Shown piece by piece: positions 53,336 to 61,739 of a DNA stretch of 64,000 nucleotides. Within the stretch, counting starts at the first letter, position 1. Each line of letters begins with the position of its first letter. Position numbers and translations under genes: made by a program. The stretch comes from Verrucomicrobiia bacterium (GTDB lineage Bacteria; Verrucomicrobiota; Verrucomicrobiia; Limisphaerales; JADLHS01): positions 90,869-154,868 of the forward strand of contig JAHCLO010000015.1 of NCBI GenBank assembly GCA_026125285.1, given 5' to 3'. The notes below the pieces were generated by a model, which was not told the DNA's origin, did no database searches, and saw nothing but the letters and a program-made list of their open reading frames with translations.

Positions 53336-54076
53336 TCACTTTCGGGCAGTCCAGCGGATGCTCTGCGCCAGGAGTCGCCGGTAATTCGGATGCTCGTAAG
53401 CTTCCGGTCCATGACCCAGTTGCAGGTAAACCACGCGCGACTTGCGGTAAGTTTGCGCCCAAGCCAGTGGCTTGCCACTTTTCGGATGCGTCGTTGTGAG
53501 CAGCGGTGTGACATCCGGCCGCACACGGTAGCCCCAGTAGATTTCATCGTGGATAACAAAATCGTTCAGCCCCTTGGTCACGGGATGATCCCGAGCCACG
53601 ATCACCACGGGCACTTCCACGTCGTGCTGCCAGCCGACTTGCTCGGTGACTGTGCCTGGTTTGTCCGGGTCTGGTTCCGTGTATCGCCCGCCTATGATCC
53701 GCTCATATTCCGGCCACTCAGGATAGGAAACCAGTGCGTGGTGCAACACGACCAGTCCGACGCCGCGGTCAAGTTGGGTGAGCAAGGCCGCTTTCTGTTT
53801 TTCGGTGATGTGCCTGACCATGTCGTAAAGCACCAACACGTCGTAACGGGCCAGATCGTCGCGCTCAAAAACCGTCGCGCCCGACTTGGCATGTTCGGCG
53901 GTCGTGAAGGCGATCTCCGCGTTGTCCTGAAACATCTTGAAGAACGCCGGTTGGTTGAACCCATGGCCGCCCGTCACCACGAGCACCTTGGTTTTTGTTT
54001 CCTGACCGAGTGCCGGGCCTGGCCAGCCGGGAATCATCATGAACAGCAATGCTCCAAGAGTAACGGTTGTCTTCAT
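53336..54076 (-). CDS. Secreted ThuA domain protein
   Basis: The 246-residue protein has a signal peptide (TLGALLFMMIPGWPGPALG) and then the ThuA/class I glutamine amidotransferase-like fold: TKVLVVTGGHGFNQPAFFKMF, YDVLVLYDMVRHITEKQK, GLVVLHHALVSYPEW, DHPVTKGLNDFVIHDEIYWGY and RVVYLQLGHGPEAYEHP. The catalytic Cys of amidotransferases is absent, as is normal in ThuA. ThuA domains occur in trehalose or keto-sugar metabolism and in many secreted PVC proteins of unknown role. The gene stands alone, with a 500-base gap upstream. Confidence 0.9.
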   Translation of the reverse strand: MKTTVTLGALLFMMIPGWPGPALGQETKTKVLVVTGGHGFNQPAFFKMFQDNAEIAFTTAEHAKSGATVFERDDLARYDVLVLYDMVRHITEKQKAALLTQLDRGVGLVVLHHALVSYPEWPEYERIIGGRYTEPDPDKPGTVTEQVGWQHDVEVPVVIVARDHPVTKGLNDFVIHDEIYWGYRVRPDVTPLLTTTHPKSGKPLAWAQTYRKSRVVYLQLGHGPEAYEHPNYRRLLAQSIRWTARK

Positions 54077-54600
54077 GGATTCGGGACGGTGGCGGTTCGT
54101 GAATGGGTCTCGTGCGGCGCCGGAACGGTGACCAGGCCGCAGCCCAGGAGAGTGAAGAACTGCAATGATTTCATTCGGCTCGCCCTTTTTATCGGTAATT
54201 CTGCGACTGTCAAAACACTTTGCCGGCCTGACTGCGCCAGCACGTCTCGAAAAGTCGCAACGATGCAGATTCGTACGGCGCGACCGGCATAAGTTTGGCG
54301 GCGCACAACCGCTCGCCGATTATCATTGGCGGCGTATCTGGGGGCAATTCATGTATTAGCTCTTGAACCGACACACCGACACAATCGAGCAAAGCGACGC
54401 TTGCTCGTAGCGGCGTGAGCGATACACTGCCTCCACTTAATGGCAAGCAGCGGGATTTGAATGAGCATGATTGATTCAATCACAGAAAGACGGGTGCGAT
54501 AGGCCCTCTGGAAGGCCTGCGACACTCTCAATCAGAACTTTTCATTTCGCCGTGGCTTGTGAGTGTTTGGAAGCGGATCGAGTCAAACCGATTGCTTATC
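54077..54600. other. Gap between ThuA gene and AT-richer orphan gene
   Basis: More than 500 bases without a supported gene. The first part reads as ThuA upstream sequence; from about 54360 the composition becomes more AT-rich and stays so into the next gene. Only short imperfect hairpins (for example GATTGATTCAATC near 54469-54481) were noticed. Confidence 0.4.
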
Positions 54601-55041
54601 ATGACGAACTACCTCGAACGAACGATAGACGACATAGACGATCCTGATTTTCAAAGCATGGTCAACGGATTGTGTCACTGTGTAGGGTTGCCTCGAACCG
54701 AGTTCAGTAATCGGAGATTCAGTTTCATGTTGATGGCTATCGTGAAGGAGGATTCGAAATGTCTTTCTGCGAGATACTTGCCAGGGCCTGGTGTACTTAC
54801 CTCGAAAGTACGTCAGTTAAGACCTGATTCGGTTGTTCATGCTGTATGTAGAGAAATGGCGAGCTTAAATCGGACGCATATTGAATCATTTGATGGGGTG
54901 ACGGTGCTTTCACTGATCAAGAAGTGTTCAAAGGTATATTCTCCGAAATCTCCGCGCACCAAGAAGCTGACTCGAAACCAACTTCTACATCAATTCCAGA
55001 CCAAATTGATTAAACGACGACGTGAAAATGGTGACCTATGA
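54601..55041 (+). CDS. AT-richer orphan protein, unknown function
   Basis: The 146-residue product starts MTNYLERTIDDIDDPDFQSM and ends in a Lys/Arg-rich tail (TKLIKRRRENGDL). Codon use is visibly more AT-rich than in every neighbouring gene, yet the frame is clean and third positions vary as in real coding sequence. Two Cys (LCHCVG) and a basic C-terminus are the only features; no domain is recognised. It lies 39 bases before dnaB but its composition argues it is a later arrival. An earlier in-frame alternative start exists at 54559. Confidence 0.55.
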   Translation: MTNYLERTIDDIDDPDFQSMVNGLCHCVGLPRTEFSNRRFSFMLMAIVKEDSKCLSARYLPGPGVLTSKVRQLRPDSVVHAVCREMASLNRTHIESFDGVTVLSLIKKCSKVYSPKSPRTKKLTRNQLLHQFQTKLIKRRRENGDL

Positions 55042-55080
55042 CAAGATTGCACGGTAAAATTCCTGTTAGTCGCGTTTGGC

Positions 55081-56541
55081 ATGATTGATTCACTTACTGA
55101 TAACGCCGGGCTAGCCCCGGACTTAAAGAAGTCGGTGCGTCGCAAACCCGAACCTAGTGGCGCAATGCGAGTTGACCGGCTTCCACCCAACGCGCCCGAA
55201 GCCGAGCAGGGCGTGCTGGGTTGCGTGCTGCTTTCCCCCAACGATTGCCTCGGACAGTGCATTGAGAAACTCAAGACCGGCGCGGAGGTGTTTTACGATC
55301 TGCGCCACCAAACCATCTACAGCGCGCTGATCGAAATGTATGATCACCGGGAGGCGATTGATCTCATCACGCTCCAACAACGGCTCAAGGACAAGCAATT
55401 GCTGGAGCAGATTGGTGGGATTCCGTACCTCAGCGCGTTGCAGGATGCGGTGCCGTCCGCGGCCAATCTCAGTTACTATCTCGAAATCGTGCTGGAGAAG
55501 TTTCTCCTGCGTAAAATGATCCAGACCTGCACGGAGGTGGTAGGGCGGGTGTATGACTACGAAGGGGAGGTGGATGCGCTGATGGACGAGGTGGAGCGCG
55601 ACGTTCTGCGGATCAGCGAATCCCGCGCGCAAGGCGGCACCCAAACCATCAAACAACTGGTTCACAGCGCGATTGGCACCGTGGAGAACTACTTCAACCG
55701 GCAGGGGGTGCTGGGTGGACTGGCCACCGGCTTTGCCGACCTGGACCGCATGACCGATGGCCTGCATGGCGGGGAGATGATTGTGATCGCGGCGCGGCCC
55801 TCGATGGGCAAGACCTCCCTGGCGATGAACATCGCCGAGCACGTGGTGCTGGCTAACCGGATTCCCGTGGGGGTGTTCAGCCTGGAAATGACGGCGGAAT
55901 CGCTGGTGCTGCGCATGCTCTGCTCGAATGCGCGGGTGAATTTGCGCAACATCCGCGAAGGGTTCATGACCGAGGCGGATTTTCCCAAGTTGACCAGCGC
56001 GGCGGGCCGGATGTCCAATGCGCCGCTGTTCATTGATGACACCCCGGCGCTCTCGATCCTGCAATTGCGGGCGCGGGCGCGGCGGCTGTGGCAGCAATAT
56101 GGCATCAAGCTTTTCGTGGTTGACTACCTCCAACTGCTCCATTCTACTGCGCGCCGGTCGCAGGAGAACCGGCAGCAGGAGATCGCGGACATTTCCAGCG
56201 GGATCAAGGCGCTGGCCAAAGAGTTGGACGTGCCGGTGATCGTCCTGAGCCAGTTGAATCGCGAATTGGAGCGGGAAAAGAGCCGCAAGCCGCGTTTGTC
56301 CGACTTGCGCGAATCGGGTGCCATTGAACAGGATGCCGACGTGGTGGGTCTGTTGTATAAGCCCAGCGCCGAAGACGACGAAGCCGGCGGCGCGGAGGAA
56401 CCGGACGGGACACCGGTAAACCTGTTGATTGCCAAACAACGCAACGGACCGACCGGCGACGTGAATTTGACCTTTTTGAAACCGTACACCCGCTTTGAAA
56501 GCGCCGCCAAAGTCAGTGATGAAGACGTGCCCGCCGAGTGA
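55081..56541 (+). CDS. dnaB: Replicative DNA helicase
   Basis: The 486-residue protein has the DnaB N-terminal domain (LPPNAPEAEQGVLGCVLLSP, DLRHQTIYSALIEMYD) and the RecA-like C-terminal motor. Walker A is ARPSMGKTSLAMN, Walker B sits in FVVDYLQLLH, and VFSLEMTAESLVLRML and LSDLRESGAIEQDADVV are diagnostic. It forms the hexameric ring that unwinds DNA at the replication fork. The product ends normally and has no intein. It is followed 6 bases later by bamA, an unusual pairing that still looks like one transcript. Confidence 0.97.
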   Translation: MIDSLTDNAGLAPDLKKSVRRKPEPSGAMRVDRLPPNAPEAEQGVLGCVLLSPNDCLGQCIEKLKTGAEVFYDLRHQTIYSALIEMYDHREAIDLITLQQRLKDKQLLEQIGGIPYLSALQDAVPSAANLSYYLEIVLEKFLLRKMIQTCTEVVGRVYDYEGEVDALMDEVERDVLRISESRAQGGTQTIKQLVHSAIGTVENYFNRQGVLGGLATGFADLDRMTDGLHGGEMIVIAARPSMGKTSLAMNIAEHVVLANRIPVGVFSLEMTAESLVLRMLCSNARVNLRNIREGFMTEADFPKLTSAAGRMSNAPLFIDDTPALSILQLRARARRLWQQYGIKLFVVDYLQLLHSTARRSQENRQQEIADISSGIKALAKELDVPVIVLSQLNRELEREKSRKPRLSDLRESGAIEQDADVVGLLYKPSAEDDEAGGAEEPDGTPVNLLIAKQRNGPTGDVNLTFLKPYTRFESAAKVSDEDVPAE

Positions 56542-56547
56542 AACACC

Positions 56548-58986
56548 ATGAACCGCTGGTTTGGCTTTTGCGGACTGTTCGTTTTGCTGCTGTGTTCGCG
56601 CGGGGTCGCGAACGCGCAACCGGCGGCCCTCAAGGTCAGTCGCGTCGAGATCCGCCATATCGGTCCGCCCGCCGCCAGTGACGCCGTCGTGCGGGCCAAC
56701 ATTCGCACCAAGGCCGGCGACCTGTACCGGCCGGAAAGCACCACCGAGGACATCAACAACCTTTACGCCACCGGTTTGTTCTACAACATCCGGGTGGTGC
56801 CAGAACGGGATGAGGAGGGCATGGTTTTGACCTATACCGTCCAGGGTTTGCCCCGCCTGACGGACATTGTCCTGCAGGGGAATGAGAAGCTGAAGGATTC
56901 AAAGATCCGGAAGAAGCTGACCTCGAAGGTTGGCGAACCTTTGGACGAGCGAAAACTGTTTACCGACAGCCAGGCCATCAAGGAGCTGTACCAGAAGTCC
57001 GGTTATCCCGGCACGGAGGTGCGCGCCGTTTCGAGCATCAGCGAAGAGACCGGGCGCGGCGTGGCCACGTTTGAAATCACCGAAAGTCAGAAGATCAAAA
57101 TCGCCCGCGTGGAGTTCCCGGGTGCGCAGGCCTTCTCGGAAAAGGAACTGCGCAAGGTCATCAAGAAGTCCTTGCGCAATTACTGGATGTTTTCCTGGCT
57201 CACCCGCAGCGGCCTGTTCAAGGACGACAAATTCGCGGAAGCCAAGGAGAAGCTGACGATGTTCTACCGCGACAAGGGCTACATTGATTTTGAACTCAAG
57301 GAGGTGCAATTCGAGCGGCCGACCCCCAACACCATGGTCATTCGGTTCCACGTTTACGAAGGCCGCCAGTATCGCGTCGGGAACATCACGTTCAAGGGGA
57401 CCACGATGATGCCCACCAATTTCGTGACTGCCGGCTTTGAACCCGGGCCCATGCCGCCCGCCGGCCCGGAACGCACCGCCTGGCAGGAAAGCCAGCGGAT
57501 GGTGCGGGCGTTTCCAATGCGCGAAGGCGAGATTTTTACGCTCAAGGATCTGGGACGAAACATCGAGGCGGTGGAAAACTTCTACGGCGCCAAAGGACAC
57601 ATTGACGTGGTGACTTCCACCGGCGGCCTACGGGTGCGGCGCATCGCCAATACGGAAGCGGGCACCATGGACCTCGAGTTTGAGGTGGACGAAGGCCAAC
57701 CGTCGTATATCGAGAAAATTGATATCCGCGGTAATGTCAAAACCAAGGACAAAGTGATCCGGCGGGAACTGGCGGTCACTCCGGGCGAAGTGTTCAACAT
57801 GGTGGCGGTCAAACGCAGCCGCAATCGCCTGGAAGGCACCCAGTTTTTTGCGCCGGGCAAGGTGGACGCCCGGGCGGAGCCCACCGACCCGCCCATCGTG
57901 GGACGGAAAGACCTCGTGATCAGTGTGGAGGAGCAAAATACCGGAAACGCCACGTTGGGCGCTGGTTTCAGTTCTGTGGACGCCTTGGTGGGCTTTGTGG
58001 TAGTGAGCCAGGGCAACTTTGACCTGTTCAATCCCCCGCGTTTCACCGGCGCCGGCCAGAAAATCCGGTTGCGCGTGCAGATGGGCACGCGGCGTCAAGA
58101 CTACGAAATCTCGTTCATCGAACCCTGGTTTCTGGACCGTAAGCTCGCGTTGGGAGTGGACCTTTATCATCGAGAGTTGAATTTTCAAAGTCAGGATGAT
58201 CTTTACGACGAGGTGCGCACCGGGGCTCGTCTCAGCCTGACCCGCGCGTTGGGCAGCGATTTTCTCATCGGCAGCCTGAGTTACAACATTGAGAACGTCG
58301 GTATCCGGTTGAATGATGACGATGTGCCCGAGGCAATTTTGAAGGAGGATGGTTATACATTGCTGACCAAACTTGGCGCCGGCCTGGCTTACGACACTCG
58401 CAACAATACTTTTCTACCCGATGCCGGCCAGCGGACCGAGTTGATGGGAGAGGTCGCCTCCACCTACCTCGGCGGAGAGCGGGACTTTTACAAACTCGAA
58501 TTGAGTTCCGCCTGGTATTTCCGTGGCTTCGTCAAAGGTCATGTGTTGGAAGTAGTTGGCAAGACCGGGGTGGCGGAGGGTTTTAACGGAGATGATGTCC
58601 CGTTCTATGATCGCTACTATCTGGGCGGCCTCTACTCCCTGCGCGGTTTCCGTTATCGCGACATCAGCCCGCGCGAACCTGGCTACGACGAGCCGATCGG
58701 CGGCAATACGTACTGGTTTGGCTCGCTGGAATACAGCATCCCCATCATCCAGCGCGAGCAGGCGGGCGGGGTGCGCTTCGCGGTGTTTTACGACATCGGC
58801 AACGTCATGAGCGACGCCTACGATTTCACCACGAGCAACTTTAGCGACAACTGGGGTTTCGGCTTGCGCCTCAATCTCCCCATTGGTCCGTTGCGCCTCG
58901 ATTACGGCATCCCCATTCATCACGACCGCTACTCCAAAGGCTCAGGCCGGTTCCAATTCGGCGTTGGTTGGACACGTCCATTTTGA
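56548..58986 (+). CDS. bamA: Outer membrane protein assembly factor BamA
   Basis: The 812-residue protein has a signal peptide (MNRWFGFCGLFVLLLCSRGV). POTRA domains span about residues 26-420 (VSRVEIRHIGPP, LTDIVLQGNEKLKDSKIRKK, IKIARVEFPGAQAFSEKELR, YRVGNITFKGTTMM, IEKIDIRGNVKTKDKVIRRE), and an Omp85 beta-barrel makes up the rest. The barrel contains the family motif DRYYLGGLYSLRGFRYR and ends in a C-terminal Phe (FGVGWTRPF), as expected for outer-membrane insertion. It folds beta-barrel proteins into the outer membrane. It is followed by a Skp-type chaperone gene after 292 bases, a common order. Confidence 0.97.
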   Translation: MNRWFGFCGLFVLLLCSRGVANAQPAALKVSRVEIRHIGPPAASDAVVRANIRTKAGDLYRPESTTEDINNLYATGLFYNIRVVPERDEEGMVLTYTVQGLPRLTDIVLQGNEKLKDSKIRKKLTSKVGEPLDERKLFTDSQAIKELYQKSGYPGTEVRAVSSISEETGRGVATFEITESQKIKIARVEFPGAQAFSEKELRKVIKKSLRNYWMFSWLTRSGLFKDDKFAEAKEKLTMFYRDKGYIDFELKEVQFERPTPNTMVIRFHVYEGRQYRVGNITFKGTTMMPTNFVTAGFEPGPMPPAGPERTAWQESQRMVRAFPMREGEIFTLKDLGRNIEAVENFYGAKGHIDVVTSTGGLRVRRIANTEAGTMDLEFEVDEGQPSYIEKIDIRGNVKTKDKVIRRELAVTPGEVFNMVAVKRSRNRLEGTQFFAPGKVDARAEPTDPPIVGRKDLVISVEEQNTGNATLGAGFSSVDALVGFVVVSQGNFDLFNPPRFTGAGQKIRLRVQMGTRRQDYEISFIEPWFLDRKLALGVDLYHRELNFQSQDDLYDEVRTGARLSLTRALGSDFLIGSLSYNIENVGIRLNDDDVPEAILKEDGYTLLTKLGAGLAYDTRNNTFLPDAGQRTELMGEVASTYLGGERDFYKLELSSAWYFRGFVKGHVLEVVGKTGVAEGFNGDDVPFYDRYYLGGLYSLRGFRYRDISPREPGYDEPIGGNTYWFGSLEYSIPIIQREQAGGVRFAVFYDIGNVMSDAYDFTTSNFSDNWGFGLRLNLPIGPLRLDYGIPIHHDRYSKGSGRFQFGVGWTRPF

Positions 58987-59278
58987 TCATGCCCCCTTCC
59001 CAGAACCACGCGCCGAGGTCCGAGTGTCACCACGGGCCACCGCTGCCCACGAGCCTGAACGGCTCGCATATTGTCGCGCTTGTCGCCACCAGCGGTCAAT
59101 GGCTCCTCCGGCAGCACCGGCCAGGATAGCTGGATGGTCGCGCCCTTTGATGAACGTTTTTCCTCGCAACGCTGTCTCATGGCTGCGGTGTGTGTGTGCA
59201 TTGGCCGCTGCTGCGGTCTGCGCTTTCTCCGATGATACGGAATTTGAGGTTGGCGGGACGGGTAAAGTCTGATTGCCT
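58987..59278. other. Gap between bamA and the Skp-type gene
   Basis: About 290 bases hold no supported gene. A 40-residue frame (MNVFPRNAVSWLRCVCALAA onward) could be a small exported peptide but lacks independent support. No strong terminator was seen after bamA. Confidence 0.4.
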
Positions 59279-59902
59279 ATGAACATGACAAATTGGTTTA
59301 GAAAGTTGATCCCGATACTGGTGCTGTTGTTCGTGATGCATGGCACGGTCCAGGCGCAAATGCGGATTGCCACCGTGGACTTGCGCAAGCTCTTTGATGG
59401 TTACTACAAGACCAAACAAGCGGACGCCGCGTTGAAGGAACGCGAGGCCGATCTCAAGAAAGAACTCGCCAGCCTGCGCGAAGGCCACAAGAAACTTGTG
59501 GACGATTACCAGCAGTTGCTGTTGGACGTAAACGACCAGGCTGTGTCCGCCGAGGAACGCGACAAGCGCAAGCGGACGGCGGAGGCGAGTCTCAAGGGCC
59601 TCAAAGAAAACGAGGATGTGATCAAACAGTTCGTGAGCCAGGCGGACGCCTCCCTCGCCGAGCAACGTCGCCGCATGCGGGAGAACATTCTCGAAGTCAT
59701 CCGCACGACCGTTACCGCCCGGGCCAAGTCGGCGGGTTACGCCATTGTGTTGGATTCCGCCGCGGAAACGCCCAACCTCACTCCCGTGTTGGTGTATAAC
59801 AGTGGTGAAAGCGATATCACAACTGAAGTGCTCGCCCAACTCAACGCCGACGCACCGCGGGAAGGCAGCAGTCCGCCGCAGAAATCTGATCCGAAGCGCT
59901 AA
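59279..59902 (+). CDS. Skp/OmpH-type periplasmic chaperone
   Basis: The 207-residue protein has a signal peptide (LIPILVLLFVMHGTVQA) and the Skp/OmpH pattern: MRIATVDLRKLFDGYYKTKQ opening, then long charged coiled coils (DAALKEREADLKKELASLRE, EERDKRKRTAEASLKGLKEN) and a short C-terminal beta strand (GYAIVLDSAAETPNLTPVLVY). Trimers of such proteins hold unfolded outer-membrane proteins in the periplasm. The position after bamA supports that role. The ATG at 59279 was chosen over a TTG at 59273. The C-terminus has a short Pro/Ser tail. Confidence 0.88.
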   Translation: MNMTNWFRKLIPILVLLFVMHGTVQAQMRIATVDLRKLFDGYYKTKQADAALKEREADLKKELASLREGHKKLVDDYQQLLLDVNDQAVSAEERDKRKRTAEASLKGLKENEDVIKQFVSQADASLAEQRRRMRENILEVIRTTVTARAKSAGYAIVLDSAAETPNLTPVLVYNSGESDITTEVLAQLNADAPREGSSPPQKSDPKR

Positions 59903-59965
59903 GGAGACGGAGTCGGTGACTGGAGCACTGCGGCGTTCCGTCACTGCCCTGCCGACGGGTTGAGT

Positions 59966-61147
59966 TCAGCTTTCGCTCAGTCGCTTCACCGGCTTCTCGA
60001 ACAGCAGACGGTGCGTTTCCTCCAAAATCGCTGGAATCCGCGCCGCAAACGGACTGCGCGCGAGTGCCGGTTGCAGATTCAACTCCCGCGTCCTGGCCGC
60101 GTTCTCCCCGGGAAACCAGTGGTCGGCCTGGCCCAACAAGTTGTAACGCATCTTCCCCCAGGCCACGAGGTCCAGCGATTTGGCGTACGTCCATAGCCGC
60201 AAGATTTCGAGGACGTTAATTTGGCCGGGCACGTCCACGTATTGCGGCAGGCCTTCGAACCACCGCCCACACCAGTCCGCGCCCAGGCTTCGCTCCATCT
60301 CGGATCGCAGCCGCTTCTCAATGGGCGCAATCGTTTCCGCGATGTGATCGTAATACGCCAGCGCGCCGAGGTGCTCGTCAAAATCCCCTGGTCTGCTGGC
60401 CCCGCAACTGAGCGTGTGAACCTGGCGCCGCGCCAGACAGTACAGCGCGTTGAATTGCATGGGGGTCAACGGCGCGCATAGGTCCACGAGTTTTCTCGGG
60501 GGTTCGTACAATTTGCCGCCCTTGTCGTTCGGGCTGATGATGAACACACCCATGTCGCGCGCCGTGGCCGCCTCGATGCACGGCCAGTTGAGATCGTTGA
60601 CGAAATACCAGTGCAGGTTCACGTAATCGAAATCCGCCTGCGTGATGGCTTCGAGTATGATGTCCGTGGTGGCGTGCGTGGAGAAGCCCACATGACGGCA
60701 GCGACCCTCGCGCTGAAGCTGGCGCGCGGCCGCCAGACAACCCTCTTTCCGCAGGGACCACTCGAGCAACTCGCGATTGTTGATGCCGTGCAAGGCGAGC
60801 AGGTCCACGTACTCCAGTTGGAGATACTTCATCGAGGTTTCAAATGTCTCGCGGAATTCCGCCACGGTGGCCTTCGGCGCCACCTTGGTCTGGACGATGA
60901 TTTGATCGCGCGGCAGCGTGGGCAGGAGGCGGCCCAATTGCATTTCGGAGGTGCCGTAGCCGCGGGCCGTTTCGATGTGCGTGATGCCGAGTTCAAGCGC
61001 GCGACGGATCGTGGCTTCCAGGTTGGCTTGGTTGTCAAACGGAATTTCCCCGGGCGGCACATCCTGCCATTTGTGCTGATAACGCATGCCGCCGCAGGAA
61101 ATGACGGGCATCGGCAATTCAGTACGACCAAAGCGGCGGTATTTCAT
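59966..61147 (-). CDS. Aldo/keto reductase family protein
   Basis: The 393-residue protein starts [20 protein letters not shown], the AKR entry. The barrel continues with [20 protein letters not shown] (catalytic Tyr in GYG), IIVQTKVAP with the catalytic Lys, and [16 protein letters not shown] with the His region. A conserved Asp of the tetrad appears replaced by Glu (IETA). The C-terminal 100 residues ([20 protein letters not shown]) are longer than in most AKRs and carry several Cys. Substrate is not predictable; many such PVC proteins act on sugars or aldehydes. It converges on the Skp-type gene. Confidence 0.85.
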   Translation of the reverse strand: MKYRRFGRTELPMPVISCGGMRYQHKWQDVPPGEIPFDNQANLEATIRRALELGITHIETARGYGTSEMQLGRLLPTLPRDQIIVQTKVAPKATVAEFRETFETSMKYLQLEYVDLLALHGINNRELLEWSLRKEGCLAAARQLQREGRCRHVGFSTHATTDIILEAITQADFDYVNLHWYFVNDLNWPCIEAATARDMGVFIISPNDKGGKLYEPPRKLVDLCAPLTPMQFNALYCLARRQVHTLSCGASRPGDFDEHLGALAYYDHIAETIAPIEKRLRSEMERSLGADWCGRWFEGLPQYVDVPGQINVLEILRLWTYAKSLDLVAWGKMRYNLLGQADHWFPGENAARTRELNLQPALARSPFAARIPAILEETHRLLFEKPVKRLSES

Positions 61148-61346
61148 CGCGCTGAAGATAGGCAGGATGGGGCCGTGTGGCAAGTTGGCTGCGACCGGTG
61201 AAGCCCCCTGCCGCATTCGTGGCGAGTTAGATTGCGGTCATGTTCCCGGAGCGCCGGCCTGTGGCCGGCTTCACCTGTCCGAAACACAGCACCGCTTGCC
61301 TCGACTTGTCAGTTCAAACCTGTCGCTCCCCCACGCGCCCCGAAAC

Positions 61347-61664
61347 CTATTTCACGGCATCCTTGATTTTCTCGCCAACCTTCTGGGCGCCTTCCTTGAC
61401 TTCTCCAGCGACGTTGGTGGCCACTTTACTGACTTTTTGCGCGCCATCCCTGGTGGCGTCCCAGACTTTCTCCGCGGTTTCGCCGACGACCTTGCCGGTC
61501 TTGTTGGCGGTGTCCTTGATGGCCTCGCTGGCTTCCTGGGCCGAGGTCTTGGCTTTTTCCTCAATCTTCTCCGCAGTGGTTTTTTCCTTGCAGCCCAGGC
61601 CCACTGCGCCAGTAAGTGCCAGGACTGCGGCGGCGAGCATCAGATGCTTACGCGTCAATTTCAT
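61347..61664 (-). CDS. Ala/Lys-rich lipoprotein with amphipathic repeats
   Basis: The 105-residue protein begins MKLTRKHLMLAAAVLALTGAV and reaches a probable lipobox Cys in GLGCKEK, so it is likely a lipoprotein. The mature part is a repetitive Ala/Lys/Thr helix (EKIEEKAKTSAQEASEAIKD, KVVGETAEKVWDATRDGAQK, NVAGEVKEGAQKVGEKIKD) with an 11- or 22-residue periodicity, like LEA or apolipoprotein helices. Such proteins may coat membranes or act under desiccation or envelope stress; here the role is unproven. It lies between the aldo/keto reductase and S46 peptidase genes on the same strand. Confidence 0.75.
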   Translation of the reverse strand: MKLTRKHLMLAAAVLALTGAVGLGCKEKTTAEKIEEKAKTSAQEASEAIKDTANKTGKVVGETAEKVWDATRDGAQKVSKVATNVAGEVKEGAQKVGEKIKDAVK

Positions 61665-61739
61665 GGTCTTTGCGTCGTGCTGCATGTGGTAACTCTTGCC
61701 CGACTTGGCTCAAAGCGCAACCCCGGCGCCCAACTCACG

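Noticed and set aside
59150..59272. Small secreted peptide gene of 40 codons before the Skp-type gene
   Set aside because: It has a hydrophobic stretch but no family and no conservation evidence. It could be a chance frame in the leader.
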